DNA of 26,287 nucleotides from CAYQCN01 sp964415975. Its GTDB lineage: Bacteria > Patescibacteriota > Saccharimonadia > QS-5-54-17. Position numbers and translations under genes: made by a program. Below the pieces are notes generated by a model that made no database searches, was not told the origin of the DNA, and saw nothing but the letters and a program-made list of their open reading frames with translations. The stretch lies in contig CAYQCN010000010.1 of assembly GCA_964415975.1 (NCBI GenBank), positions 1 through 26,287 of the forward strand, written 5' to 3'. Position 1 is the stretch's first letter, and every line of letters begins with the position of its first letter. Below, piece by piece: positions 1-6,830 of the stretch.

Positions 1-375
1 AAAAACTGGAATATATATGTAGAAGAGGACGAAGGCGGCAATCTGCCAGTAGATCTATATATACATCCAGAGCTAGTTAGAGATTTTGATGGTGAGTTGG
101 GTCCGGTTGCTTTTAGAATGCAGTTGGTTGACGACTTATACGATCAAGCAACACGCAGGCTCAGAAGAGATGTTGATCGGGGAGAATTAGATGCTAGCAC
201 CACTGAAATTTCTGGCATTGAAGGTGATCGCTACGAAGGGGTAGTCAGAGACGACTATGTTGGCGTTAAGGTAAGTTTGCCGTATCGAGATAAGACTATT
301 TTGATGTGGACAGAGAGCGAGAGTTATATAGACGACTTTGAAGAAATGTTAGATGAGTTAAGTATTAGCAGGTAG
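1..375 (+). CDS. 3' end of an unidentified protein (5' end outside window)
   Basis: The reading frame is open from the first base of the window and stops with TAG at 373-375, so this is the last 124 codons of a longer gene. The fragment is acidic and soluble-looking, without membrane segments in the visible part. It ends in an alternating strand/helix pattern: a beta-type stretch (VKVSLPYRDKTILMW) and then an acidic helix (DDFEEMLDELSISR). This resembles the C-terminal end of small extracytoplasmic alpha/beta domains such as PsbP-like folds, but the similarity is too weak to name a family. A TTG at 97 and an ATG at 118 are internal and not needed as starts, because the frame continues upstream. 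The gap to the next gene holds a promoter, so this gene probably ends its own transcription unit. I do not recognise a function. Confidence 0.6.
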   Translation, partial: KNWNIYVEEDEGGNLPVDLYIHPELVRDFDGELGPVAFRMQLVDDLYDQATRRLRRDVDRGELDASTTEISGIEGDRYEGVVRDDYVGVKVSLPYRDKTILMWTESESYIDDFEEMLDELSISR

Positions 376-412
376 TGTTGACTAGATAAAAATGAATTTG
401 TTTAGTTTGAGC

Positions 413-421
413 TGCTACAAT
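413..421 (+). promoter_or_regulatory. Extended -10 promoter of the short histidine kinase gene
   Basis: TGCTACAAT at 413-421 matches the extended -10 form TGnTATAAT with one change. No good -35 lies 16-18 bp upstream. The expected start of transcription is about 428, one base before the ATG at 429. The mRNA would therefore be leaderless, and this favours ATG 429 over the TTG at 423. Confidence 0.5.
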
Positions 422-428
422 ATTGCTA

Positions 429-1136
429 ATGAGGCAATCTGATACTTCTGATAAACTTGATTTGATAGCTGCAACCGTGCATGAGCTAAAAACTCCTTTG
501 ACGTTGATTAATGGTATGAGCTCAATGCTGGACTCGCAGTTGCACGGAGATCTTAACGATCGGCAGCGTGAGCAAGTTCGTCATATTCAACAAGCAACTC
601 AAAGATTAGGGGCTTTAGTTGAGAGTTTATTGCATGTGGAGAATCTTCCTTACGCGCGCAATCGTCAGCCTGTGCAGCTGCAGTACGAGCTTAAAGCTGT
701 AGCTGAAGAGTTGGCTGAATATGCCAGTGAACGTGATGTCGGTATTGTTTATAAAATGCACAAGACACCACCTGTTTTGGCGGAACCAAGTAGTGTTTAT
801 CATGTGTTGAGCCATTCAGTCATGACTGCTATCAAGCACTCTCCATCAGGCTCAACTGTGAACATTGGTGTTAGGCGTCGTAGCGAAGAGGTGGCTTTGT
901 ATATTGATTCAAATGGAGCGCCTATTTTGCCCAAAGAAGTCAGCAAAATCGAAAAAAACTTAGGCGTACATCGTCAGCCAATCAAGAGTCAGGGCAATTC
1001 GGCCGGACTGAGTTTGTTTATCATCAAATCCATTGTAGAATTTTATGAAGGCAGAGTAAGCGTGTCATCCCAAAATGACAAAGGACGTTTAACTATAAGC
1101 CTACCTATTAGTAATCAATTAAGTTTATTCTTATGA
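429..1136 (+). CDS. Short cytoplasmic histidine kinase-like protein with degenerate ATP-binding site
   Basis: The protein has 235 residues and no signal peptide, membrane helix or sensor domain. A HisKA dimerisation/phosphoacceptor domain starts almost at once (HELKTPL, phospho-accepting His18) and is followed by a HATPase_c-like domain (about residues 115-233). The H-box is intact, but the ATP-binding motifs are eroded. The N-box reads HSVMTAIKHSP, with His and Thr where kinases have Asn (the Mg-binding Asn would be Thr133). The G1 box DxGxG reads DSNGA (Asp160 kept), and the G2 box GxGLGL reads SAGLSL. By family knowledge these residues hold Mg-ATP, so the protein may be a pseudokinase, phosphatase or phosphotransfer protein. 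The stop overlaps the start of the downstream receiver gene by 4 bp (ATGA), so the two are translationally coupled partners. The alternative start TTG 423 would lie upstream of the likely transcription start. Confidence 0.8.
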   Translation: MRQSDTSDKLDLIAATVHELKTPLTLINGMSSMLDSQLHGDLNDRQREQVRHIQQATQRLGALVESLLHVENLPYARNRQPVQLQYELKAVAEELAEYASERDVGIVYKMHKTPPVLAEPSSVYHVLSHSVMTAIKHSPSGSTVNIGVRRRSEEVALYIDSNGAPILPKEVSKIEKNLGVHRQPIKSQGNSAGLSLFIIKSIVEFYEGRVSVSSQNDKGRLTISLPISNQLSLFL

Positions 1137-1507
1137 AAATTTTATTTGTTGAAGACGATATAGATGTTGGCAAAATGTATGCGGCCCAGCTTCAGCTAGA
1201 TGGCCATGAAGTTGAAACTGTTCGCACTGCTCAAGAAGCTTTAGACATGCTTGATGCAATTGATGATTTTGAGGTTATTGTGCTCGATATTTTGCTACCT
1301 GGCAGTAATGGAATTGCAGTTTTGCATGAGCTGCAAAGCTATGATGATTGGCGCAAAATACCAGTAGTAGTCCTCACAAATGTGACGATTGAAGATCTAG
1401 AGATAGGCAATAGGCATCTGCAAGATTTGGGTGTTAAAGACTATTTAGTAAAAATGGACACTTCGCCACAAGATTTGTCTTATGCGGTTGCAACTGCATT
1501 AAGCTAA
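1133..1507 (+). CDS. Single-domain response regulator (CheY-like receiver)
   Basis: A 124-residue stand-alone receiver domain. The acidic pair Asp8/Asp9 (VEDD), phospho-acceptor Asp52 (VLDILLPG), Thr82 (VVVLTN) and Lys107 (DYLVKMD) are all present, so it should accept phosphate. There is no DNA-binding or enzymatic output domain, so its output must be a protein-protein interaction or phosphate relay. It overlaps the upstream kinase-like gene by 4 bp and is certainly co-transcribed with it. recO begins 18 bp downstream from its own probable promoter. Because the partner kinase has a damaged ATP site, the phosphate may come from another kinase, for example the complete one at the far end of this window; that link is inference. 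Confidence 0.88.
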   Translation: MKILFVEDDIDVGKMYAAQLQLDGHEVETVRTAQEALDMLDAIDDFEVIVLDILLPGSNGIAVLHELQSYDDWRKIPVVVLTNVTIEDLEIGNRHLQDLGVKDYLVKMDTSPQDLSYAVATALS

Positions 1508-1519
1508 AGGCGTTAAAAT
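1489..1519 (+). promoter_or_regulatory. Probable promoter of recO (leaderless)
   Basis: TTGCAA (1489-1494) and TAAAAT (1514-1519) are separated by 19 bp. The expected transcription start, 7 nt after the -10, is the A of the recO ATG at 1526. There is no Shine-Dalgarno sequence at proper spacing. The -35 lies inside the end of the receiver gene. Confidence 0.4.
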
Positions 1520-1525
1520 AATCTT

Positions 1526-2239
1526 ATGAGTAAATATAAGGCAATAGGTATAATATTGCGCCGAACTGACTACGGAGAAGCCGATAGAGTTTACACGATA
1601 TTAACACCTGATGGCAAAATTTCTGCTATTGCCAAAAGTGTAAGGAAGATGACTGCCAAGCTGTCAAGGCATCTTGAACTGTTATGTGAGATTGACTTGG
1701 TATTAGCAGGCGGTAAAAGACTTGATGTTGTAACCTCGGCTCAGATTAAAAGTAATTATGTGGTTAGCGATGATTATGAATCGTTAAAACGAGGGTTCTT
1801 GTTTTTGGAGATGTCTGACAGGCTAAGTGAAGACAAGGATACTGCTGATATATATTACTGTCTTAGAGACGGCCTACAAAGCCTTAAATGTCAGTCCAAA
1901 CCAACAGCATCAGAGCTTGCCTTCAAGCTAAATCTGCTCAAGTGCTTAGGTCAGGAGCCAAATTTATCTGTAGCAGTCGATACGCAACAACCCATAGAGT
2001 CGGGTAGGGATTATAGGTTTGATTATGAAGAAGGTGGGCTCGTTGAAGATGTAGCATCTGATTCTGCAGACAATTTATCGTCAGACGCAATAAAATACTG
2101 GCGGATATGTCTGCGTAGTGGCATAGCTAATGCCACTCGTATCAGAGGTGCTGACAACATAGCCGATGATAGCGTGTTGGTGTGCAATAGGTTTTTTGAT
2201 TATTTGTATGGCATAGAGTTTAAAGCCGACCAAATTTAG
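1526..2239 (+). CDS. recO: DNA repair protein RecO
   Basis: RecO binds single-stranded DNA and, with RecR, loads RecA in recombinational repair. The 237-residue length is normal. The N-terminal OB-fold half is recognisable from its start (YKAIGIILRRTDYGEADRVY) through the strand-rich segment ending around residue 80 (LAGGKRLDVVTSAQI). A helical C-terminal domain follows (ELAFKLNLLKCLGQEP). The Cys-x-x-Cys zinc site found in many RecO proteins after this helix is absent: the position reads AVDTQQPI. Zinc-less RecO variants are known in several lineages, so this does not argue against function. The start is ATG 1526, directly after a -10-like TAAAAT, consistent with leaderless translation. glyS follows 51 bp later with its own promoter. 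Confidence 0.88.
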   Translation: MSKYKAIGIILRRTDYGEADRVYTILTPDGKISAIAKSVRKMTAKLSRHLELLCEIDLVLAGGKRLDVVTSAQIKSNYVVSDDYESLKRGFLFLEMSDRLSEDKDTADIYYCLRDGLQSLKCQSKPTASELAFKLNLLKCLGQEPNLSVAVDTQQPIESGRDYRFDYEEGGLVEDVASDSADNLSSDAIKYWRICLRSGIANATRIRGADNIADDSVLVCNRFFDYLYGIEFKADQI

Positions 2240-2272
2240 TAACATTGTTTAGTTTTACTCTGCCTATAATTT

Positions 2273-2281
2273 TGGTATAAA
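2273..2281 (+). promoter_or_regulatory. Extended -10 promoter of glyS (near-leaderless)
   Basis: TGGTATAAA at 2273-2281 is an extended -10. TTTTAC at 2253-2258 could serve as a weak -35 at 17 bp spacing. Transcription should start near 2288, only about 3 nt before the ATG at 2291, and no ribosome-binding site is present. A second -10-like TATAAT lies at 2265-2270. Confidence 0.45.
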
Positions 2282-2290
2282 CTAACTATC

Positions 2291-3661
2291 ATGAGCCAAC
2301 AAGCTACTTTAGACAAATTAACCAGCCTAGCTAAAAGACGGGGGTTCGTATACCAGGGGAGCGACATCTATGGCGGCCTAGCAGGAACCTGGGATTATGG
2401 ACCAATGGGAGTTGAATTGAAACGCAATCTTTCAGACCTATGGTGGAAGATGTTTGTTCAAGACAGGGATGATATTTATGGACTAGACTCTTCTATTCTT
2501 ATGAATGCCGATGTATGGCGATCCAGCGGACACACTGGAGCCGGATTCGCAGACCCTTTAGTAGAGGATGTTGAGACCGGCAAGCGTTTTCGAGCAGACC
2601 ATCTATTAGAGGATAATGGGGTGGAGGACGCTGAAGCGTTAACTCTAGATGAGATAACGAAAATCATTAGAGAAAAAGACATCAAAAGTCCGGAAGGCAA
2701 TAAGCTAAGTGATGCACGTGAGTTTAACATGATGTTTGAGACTCATGTTGGACCTATACACAGTGAACATGCTAAGACTTATTTGCGCCCTGAAACCGCA
2801 CAAGGCATGTTTGTTAATTTTAAGAACGTATTAGACAGCCTATATCCAGATCTACCATTCGGTCTAGCTCAAAGTGGGAAATGTTTCCGAAATGAGATTA
2901 GCCCTCGTGAATTTCTATTTAGGGTGCGCGAGTTTGAAATAATGGAGTTAGAGTACTTTATTGATCCTGATGACTGGCAAAATTTGTTTGAGCACTGGCG
3001 CAAAGAATTTTACAGATGGTGTGAAGCTATAGGTCTAGACAAGAGCAAAGTACACGAACTAGATGTTCCCGAAGCCGACAGGGCTCATTACTCTGATAAG
3101 ACTATAGATTTTGAGTACGAATTTAGTTTTGGGACCAAGGAGATAGGTGCTGTTGCATACAGAACTGATTTTGATTTGCGCAATCACACTGAGCATTCAG
3201 GTACAAATCTAGAGTATATGCAAAAGGGTAGTAAGGAGCGCATAATACCACATGTCATTGAGCCTACATGGGGGCTAGATCGTAATCTGCTAGCTGTAAT
3301 GGCTGCAGCTTATCGTGAAGAAGAGGTGGAAGGCGGCACTCGTACATTATTAAAGTTGCCTCATAGCCTTGCTCCAGTAAAAGTAGCAGTGTTTCCGTTG
3401 CTACAAAACAAAGACGAGTTAGCCGTAATGGCTCGAGATATTTATAAAAAACTTAAGACTGAGTTTGGCAGTGTTATGTGGGATGGTGGTGGTAATATCG
3501 GTAAACGCTATCGTAAACAAGATGAGATAGGAACGCCTTATTGTGTGACAGTGGACTTTGATAGCCTAGAAGATGGCAGCGTAACTGTCCGTCATCGGGA
3601 CTCTATGGAACAAGAGAGGGTTCAGCCAGACCAGCTGTTAGGTTTATTGAGCGATAGTTAG
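2291..3661 (+). CDS. glyS: Glycyl-tRNA synthetase, alpha2 (dimeric) type
   Basis: This class II synthetase charges tRNA-Gly with glycine in the cytoplasm. At 456 residues it fits the homodimeric archaeal/eukaryotic/Gram-positive type rather than the split GlyQ/GlyS type. Characteristic segments appear in order: the N-terminal RRGFVYQGSDIYGGLAGTWD, the catalytic-core RPETAQGMFVNF, motif 2 CFRNEISPREFLFRVREFE, motif 3 around EPTWGLDRNLLAVM, and the C-terminal anticodon-binding domain (VAVFPLLQNKDELAVMARDI; GGNIGKRYRKQDEIGTPYC). It is transcribed from its own promoter and ends 33 bp before the convergent stop codon of the sugar dehydrogenase gene. No obvious terminator hairpin is visible in that gap. 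Confidence 0.95.
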   Translation: MSQQATLDKLTSLAKRRGFVYQGSDIYGGLAGTWDYGPMGVELKRNLSDLWWKMFVQDRDDIYGLDSSILMNADVWRSSGHTGAGFADPLVEDVETGKRFRADHLLEDNGVEDAEALTLDEITKIIREKDIKSPEGNKLSDAREFNMMFETHVGPIHSEHAKTYLRPETAQGMFVNFKNVLDSLYPDLPFGLAQSGKCFRNEISPREFLFRVREFEIMELEYFIDPDDWQNLFEHWRKEFYRWCEAIGLDKSKVHELDVPEADRAHYSDKTIDFEYEFSFGTKEIGAVAYRTDFDLRNHTEHSGTNLEYMQKGSKERIIPHVIEPTWGLDRNLLAVMAAAYREEEVEGGTRTLLKLPHSLAPVKVAVFPLLQNKDELAVMARDIYKKLKTEFGSVMWDGGGNIGKRYRKQDEIGTPYCVTVDFDSLEDGSVTVRHRDSMEQERVQPDQLLGLLSDS

Positions 3662-3694
3662 TCCAAAGAGTTTAGTTAGGTTTTAAAAGTGAAA

Positions 3695-4855
3695 TTATTG
3701 CCTAATGGCTGGTTTAATGCGTAATATTTTGTCATCTGAACTGTCGGGCCAACCACGACCGTCTCGGTTGCTGGTTAGGATGTACAAATAGCCGTCGGGA
3801 CCCTGCTGAACATCTCTTAGGCGGCCATAAGATTCATCTAGAAGTTTTTGTAATTCTAGGCTGTTAGTGTCTAATCTCCATAGCCCCTGACTTCGCAACC
3901 CGGCAAAAAATAATTTGTCTTGCCACTTATAAGACAAGACTTCGTCGGTATAAAAGGTCGCGCCGGATGGAGCCCATGTAACTTGGCCACTACTAAGTAG
4001 TGGATTCATGTAGTTTTCTACTTGCGGCTCCTCGTCATCGATATCACCTTCATGAACAGGCCACCCGTAGTTGGCTCCAGGCTTTATTAGGTTTATCTTG
4101 TCTAACGCTTGAGCACCATGTTCAGTAGCGTACAAGTTGCCTTTTTGGTCCCAGGCCAAGCCTTGGACATTACGGTGGCCGATAGAGTAGACGGGAGAGT
4201 CTGCTCTCGGGTTGTCTATTGGTATATTGCCATTGGGTTTGACTCTGAGTATTTTGCCGGCTAGAGAGTTTTTATCTTGAGCGCTGTCAGGCTCTTCCGC
4301 GTCGCCAGTTGCAATATATAGGTTGCCATCTGGACCAAAGTCAATCCGCCCGCCATTGTGAGTTCTGGCTCCGGGTATATCGTCAATAATTATCGATTCT
4401 TCTACGAGACTTTCCCCATTGTAACGATATCGTGATACTTGATTGTTTTGAGTTTGGTTTGTGTAATAAATGTAAACATAGCGATTGTTGTCGTAGTTGG
4501 GGTCTAGGGCTATTCCGAGTAAGCCTCCTTCAGCATCAGCTCCAGGCAATTCAAGTAAAGGCTTGTCTAGTAATCTTGAGTTTTCTATCTTTCTGACGCG
4601 GCCAGGTCTTTCAGTAAAAAACATATTTCCATCCGATGTAAAATCGATCGACCATGGGGCTTCTAGGTCTTTGGCAATAGTTTCTATCGATATATCATCA
4701 ACACTCTTGCGGACAACTTCACTACCCGGCGGCTCTTGCCATATCGCCACAGGAGAGTATATAGCCACAGTTGTACCGATTACCCCTACTAAAACTGCAA
4801 TCGAAGCCGATATTAATGTTTTAGGGTGTTTGTTTTTTAATCTTGTGATAAGCAT
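3695..4855 (-). CDS. Membrane-anchored PQQ-type soluble aldose dehydrogenase (YliI/sGDH family)
   Basis: A six-bladed beta-propeller of the soluble glucose dehydrogenase/aldose dehydrogenase family, which oxidises sugars with pyrroloquinoline quinone (PQQ). Family segments include VDDISIETIAKDLEAPWSI at the propeller start, the catalytic-His loop RTHNGGRIDFGPDGNLYIAT, NVQGLAWDQKGNLYATEHG, WAPSGATFYTDEV and the closing blade VQQGPDGYLYILTSNRDGRG. The N-terminus is a short basic stretch followed by one hydrophobic helix (TLISASIAVLVGVIGTTVAI), so it is an uncleaved anchor or signal peptide with the propeller outside the cell. I start it at ATG 4855 because TATAAT (4867-4862) stands 7 nt before that ATG; the longer start at 4906 would lie upstream of the transcript. 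The protein is then 386 residues. It is isolated, convergent with glyS and divergent from mraZ. The substrate is unknown. Confidence 0.82.
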   Translation of the reverse strand: MLITRLKNKHPKTLISASIAVLVGVIGTTVAIYSPVAIWQEPPGSEVVRKSVDDISIETIAKDLEAPWSIDFTSDGNMFFTERPGRVRKIENSRLLDKPLLELPGADAEGGLLGIALDPNYDNNRYVYIYYTNQTQNNQVSRYRYNGESLVEESIIIDDIPGARTHNGGRIDFGPDGNLYIATGDAEEPDSAQDKNSLAGKILRVKPNGNIPIDNPRADSPVYSIGHRNVQGLAWDQKGNLYATEHGAQALDKINLIKPGANYGWPVHEGDIDDEEPQVENYMNPLLSSGQVTWAPSGATFYTDEVLSYKWQDKLFFAGLRSQGLWRLDTNSLELQKLLDESYGRLRDVQQGPDGYLYILTSNRDGRGWPDSSDDKILRIKPAIRQ

Positions 4856-4861
4856 ATAGGC

Positions 4862-4867
4862 ATTATA
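4862..4867 (-). promoter_or_regulatory. -10 element of the sugar dehydrogenase gene (leaderless)
   Basis: A perfect TATAAT on the minus strand ends 6 bases before the ATG at 4855, placing the expected transcription start on the start codon itself. No convincing -35 was found. Confidence 0.5.
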
Positions 4868-4960
4868 GCGTGAAGTAGAATCTTTATATAGTGTAGGTCG
4901 AGTCAATTCTAGCGCTATTTGTGCTTATATCGCCGTGTTCGTAAAAAATTCGTAGTCCAT

Positions 4961-5026
4961 GTGGGTAGACGTGGGTTAATATCGGTTGTATATTGTAGTT
5001 AGTGGGTAGCAGTGGGTAAGACCCAC
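4961..5026 (+). promoter_or_regulatory. MraZ-box cluster and promoter upstream of mraZ
   Basis: GTGGGT occurs four times in two pairs: 4961-4966 and 4971-4976, then 5002-5007 and 5012-5017. Within each pair the period is exactly 10 bp, and the pairs are 41 bp apart. The last copy also forms an inverted pair, GTGGGTAAGACCCAC (5012-5026). MraZ is known in other bacteria to bind TGGGN/GTGGG direct repeats with about 10-bp periodicity upstream of its own gene. A -10-like TATATT at 4989-4994 lies between the pairs, so bound MraZ would flank the promoter. The arrangement predicts autoregulation of the division/wall cluster. Confidence 0.75.
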
Positions 5027-5050
5027 AGCAGCAATCCAAGGAAAGTTAAC

Positions 5051-5434
5051 ATGGCAAAACTCGATTACTTTCAGCGCAAGTTAGATAGCAAGCACCGACT
5101 CAGTATTCCAGCTGAGGTGCAAGCTGAGCTCGACAATGAAGAGGTAGTTATTACCCTTGGTTTCGGGCCATATTTGCATATGTATAGTAAGCGAGTGTGG
5201 GACGCCGAGATGGAACCGGCATTGGCTGGCGATATTCTTGATGAGCGCATAGCTGATTTAAATGTTAAGTTTAGATTCGGCAAACAAATCGCTTATCCTG
5301 ATAAAAAGCAAGGTCGCATAACAATCGAGCAACACTTGCTTGACCATGCAGACATAAAAGACACAGTCATTGCAGTTCGCGTCGGAACATACTGGAGACT
5401 TATGAGTCCGAGGCAGGCCAAAACCAAAAACTAA
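5051..5434 (+). CDS. mraZ: Transcriptional regulator MraZ
   Basis: MraZ is a ring-forming DNA-binding protein of the AbrB/SpoVT fold that regulates the division and cell-wall cluster. The 127-residue protein has the two family half-repeats: first YFQRKLDSKHRLSIPAEV (residues about 5-22), second near residues 80-97 (RFGKQIAYPDKKQGRITIEQ). The start is ATG 5051, preceded by a good Shine-Dalgarno AAGGAAAG about 6 nt upstream. The in-frame GTG at 5012 would begin inside the MraZ-box cluster and add 13 residues absent from the family, so it is rejected. It is the first gene of the cluster, and GTGGGT boxes lie directly upstream. A 309-bp leader separates it from rsmH, unlike the usual tight spacing. 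Confidence 0.93.
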   Translation: MAKLDYFQRKLDSKHRLSIPAEVQAELDNEEVVITLGFGPYLHMYSKRVWDAEMEPALAGDILDERIADLNVKFRFGKQIAYPDKKQGRITIEQHLLDHADIKDTVIAVRVGTYWRLMSPRQAKTKN

Positions 5435-5743
5435 AGATACGGCCCAAATAATTTCGTTAATCAAACATTAGATTTGCACCTTGATAAAACAAAAACAAAC
5501 ACAAGCATTCGAGATCAGCTGCGTGGCAGTCAGCGGGTGATTCTAGGGCGATACACCTGAAAAACAACCCTCGCACCTCAAATCTCCAAACAACAACTCC
5601 ACCTCACACGTCTCTCTTTTTAAGGAATTATTATAATTCCTTACCACAACTACCCTCCCTCCACTATTACTGTGGAGAGACGGGGTATATAAAACAAAAA
5701 CTTTCAAAACAAAAAGCTGACTGCTACGTAGGTGATCTCGGAC
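5435..5743 (+). promoter_or_regulatory. Structured leader of rsmH that sequesters its Shine-Dalgarno sequence
   Basis: This 309-bp gap has no usable ORF but is highly structured. The arms 5510-5534 and 5716-5740 pair over 25 positions (22 Watson-Crick, 2 G-U, 1 mismatch). The 3' arm contains AGGTGATC (5730-5737), the Shine-Dalgarno of rsmH (ATG 5744), so the site is buried. Inside are GGGTG/CACCT (5535-5539/5554-5558), whose loop AGGG (5545-5548) could pair with CCCT (5568-5571). There is also CGTCTCTC/GAGAGACG (5609-5616/5675-5682), a perfect 10-bp hairpin (5621-5643), and CTCCAC/GTGGAG (5659-5664/5672-5677), which competes with the previous stem for three bases. A possible extended -10 TGATAAAAC lies at 5482-5490. 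Actinobacteria have an Rfam mraW leader motif at the analogous place; I see no evidence of homology with it. Confidence 0.7.
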
Positions 5744-6676
5744 ATGCAAAAACAAACACAAACACCATCAAACCAGCATCAGCCAGTATTGCTAGAAGCA
5801 GTCATGTATTATCTTGCTCCGCAAGCAGGGGAGCGGTATATAGATTTGACTGCAGGCTATGGGGGCCACGCGGCCGCCATAATGTCATGTAGTGGCTTTG
5901 AATCCGGTCATATTTTAATCGACCGCGATCTTAGTGCTATTGGCTATTTGCAGGATAAGTTCGCCGACAATCAAAACATTAAGATTGTGCACAGCGATTA
6001 CGAAACGGCTTTACAGGCTCTAGATTTTGGTTTTGATATGGTATTGGTAGATTTAGGCGTGTCGTCACCGCAACTTGACAATTTAGATCGTGGGTTCAGC
6101 TTTAAAGACGAAGCAGAGCTTGATATGCGAATGGATCAGACACAAAAGAATACTGCTGCTGATTTTGTAAATACACTTTCAGAGCGAGATTTGGCAGATT
6201 TGATCTATCGATATGGAGAAGAAAGACAGTCACGTTCTATTGCGCGCAATATAGCTCGCCGTAGACCTATATCGACTACCAAGGAACTGGCAGATGCAGT
6301 GATTGGTGTATACAGAGGTAAGTCTCGTATACATCCAGCTACACGCACGTTTCAGGCATTAAGAATTGCAGTCAATGATGAGCTGGGCCAACTAGAGCGC
6401 AGCTTGCCCATGATCGAATCTATACTTAACCCGGGCGGAAGGGTAGCTATTATCAGTTTTCACAGTCTAGAAGACAGAATTGTCAAGCATTTTATCCGTC
6501 AAAGCTCACTTGAACCACTGCATAAAAGCGTGGTACAAGAAGAGTACAGCCAAGTTTCCAACCCGCGTGCTCGTAGCGCTAAGCTCCGAGCAGCGATCAA
6601 AAATAAAAAAGGTCACCCTGATTTGAGAGAACTCAAGTCAGACAAAAATAAACAGGAGGTAAGATATGGCCATTAA
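5744..6676 (+). CDS. rsmH: 16S rRNA (cytosine-1402 N4) methyltransferase RsmH (MraW)
   Basis: RsmH uses S-adenosylmethionine to methylate N4 of C1402 in the decoding centre of 16S rRNA. The 310-residue protein shows the whole family signature: HQPVLLEAV near residue 12, the SAM-binding loop DLTAGYGGH, VLVDLGVSSPQLDNLDRGFS, LDMRMD, RTFQALRIAVNDEL, and the C-terminal RVAIISFHSLEDRIVK. The start is ATG 5744, six bases after AGGTGATC, which matches the 16S rRNA 3' end over 8 bases. GTG 5732 overlaps that site and is less likely. The ribosome-binding site lies in a long stem with sequence 220 nt upstream, so translation is probably controlled. The 3' end overlaps a 27-codon ORF by 11 bases. Confidence 0.95.
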   Translation: MQKQTQTPSNQHQPVLLEAVMYYLAPQAGERYIDLTAGYGGHAAAIMSCSGFESGHILIDRDLSAIGYLQDKFADNQNIKIVHSDYETALQALDFGFDMVLVDLGVSSPQLDNLDRGFSFKDEAELDMRMDQTQKNTAADFVNTLSERDLADLIYRYGEERQSRSIARNIARRRPISTTKELADAVIGVYRGKSRIHPATRTFQALRIAVNDELGQLERSLPMIESILNPGGRVAIISFHSLEDRIVKHFIRQSSLEPLHKSVVQEEYSQVSNPRARSAKLRAAIKNKKGHPDLRELKSDKNKQEVRYGH

Positions 6677-6749
6677 AGTTACAGCAAAAGGCAGCAATGC
6701 TCGTACTCAGCGAGTAGAAGTAAAGGTTCTCGAGCCGGCAGCCGTATAG
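6666..6749 (+). CDS. 27-residue basic small protein or leader peptide, unknown
   Basis: ATG 6666 is preceded at 5 nt by AGGAGGT (6654-6660), the strongest Shine-Dalgarno in the window, and the frame runs 27 codons to TAG. It overlaps the last 11 bases of rsmH, so it would be translated by coupling. The peptide starts MAIKVTAKG, is basic in the first half (RTQR) and ends LEPAAV; it has no membrane segment. A perfect 13-bp hairpin (6768-6800) follows 18 bases after its stop. The combination suggests either a real micro-protein of the division cluster or a leader peptide tuning expression of the ftsL-like gene. I do not recognise a homologue, and the coding status rests on the ribosome-binding site alone. 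Confidence 0.45.
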   Translation: MAIKVTAKGSNARTQRVEVKVLEPAAV

Positions 6750-6767
6750 GACGGTCTGCTCACGAAA

Positions 6768-6800
6768 TTTTGGAGATGCCAAATACTGGCATCTCCAAAA
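6768..6800 (+). other. Perfect 13-bp hairpin between the 27-codon ORF and ftsL-like gene
   Basis: TTTTGGAGATGCC (6768-6780) pairs perfectly with GGCATCTCCAAAA (6788-6800) around a 7-nt loop. No T-run follows on either strand, so it is not a standard intrinsic terminator. It may stabilise the mRNA, guide processing or act in attenuation together with the small ORF. Confidence 0.6.
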
Positions 6801-6830
6801 CCCTAAAAAACAAAAACAGGAAATATAAAA

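Noticed and set aside
5012..5050. MraZ starting at GTG 5012
   Set aside because: It would begin inside the MraZ-box cluster and add residues not found in the family; ATG 5051 has a good ribosome-binding site.
5510..5740. RNase P RNA, tmRNA or 6S RNA upstream of rsmH
   Set aside because: No P4 core sequence, no tRNA-like ends or tag frame, and no simple rod with one central bubble; the structure contains the rsmH Shine-Dalgarno sequence instead.
6768..6800. Intrinsic terminator after the 27-codon ORF
   Set aside because: No T-run follows the hairpin on either strand, so it is recorded only as a structure.
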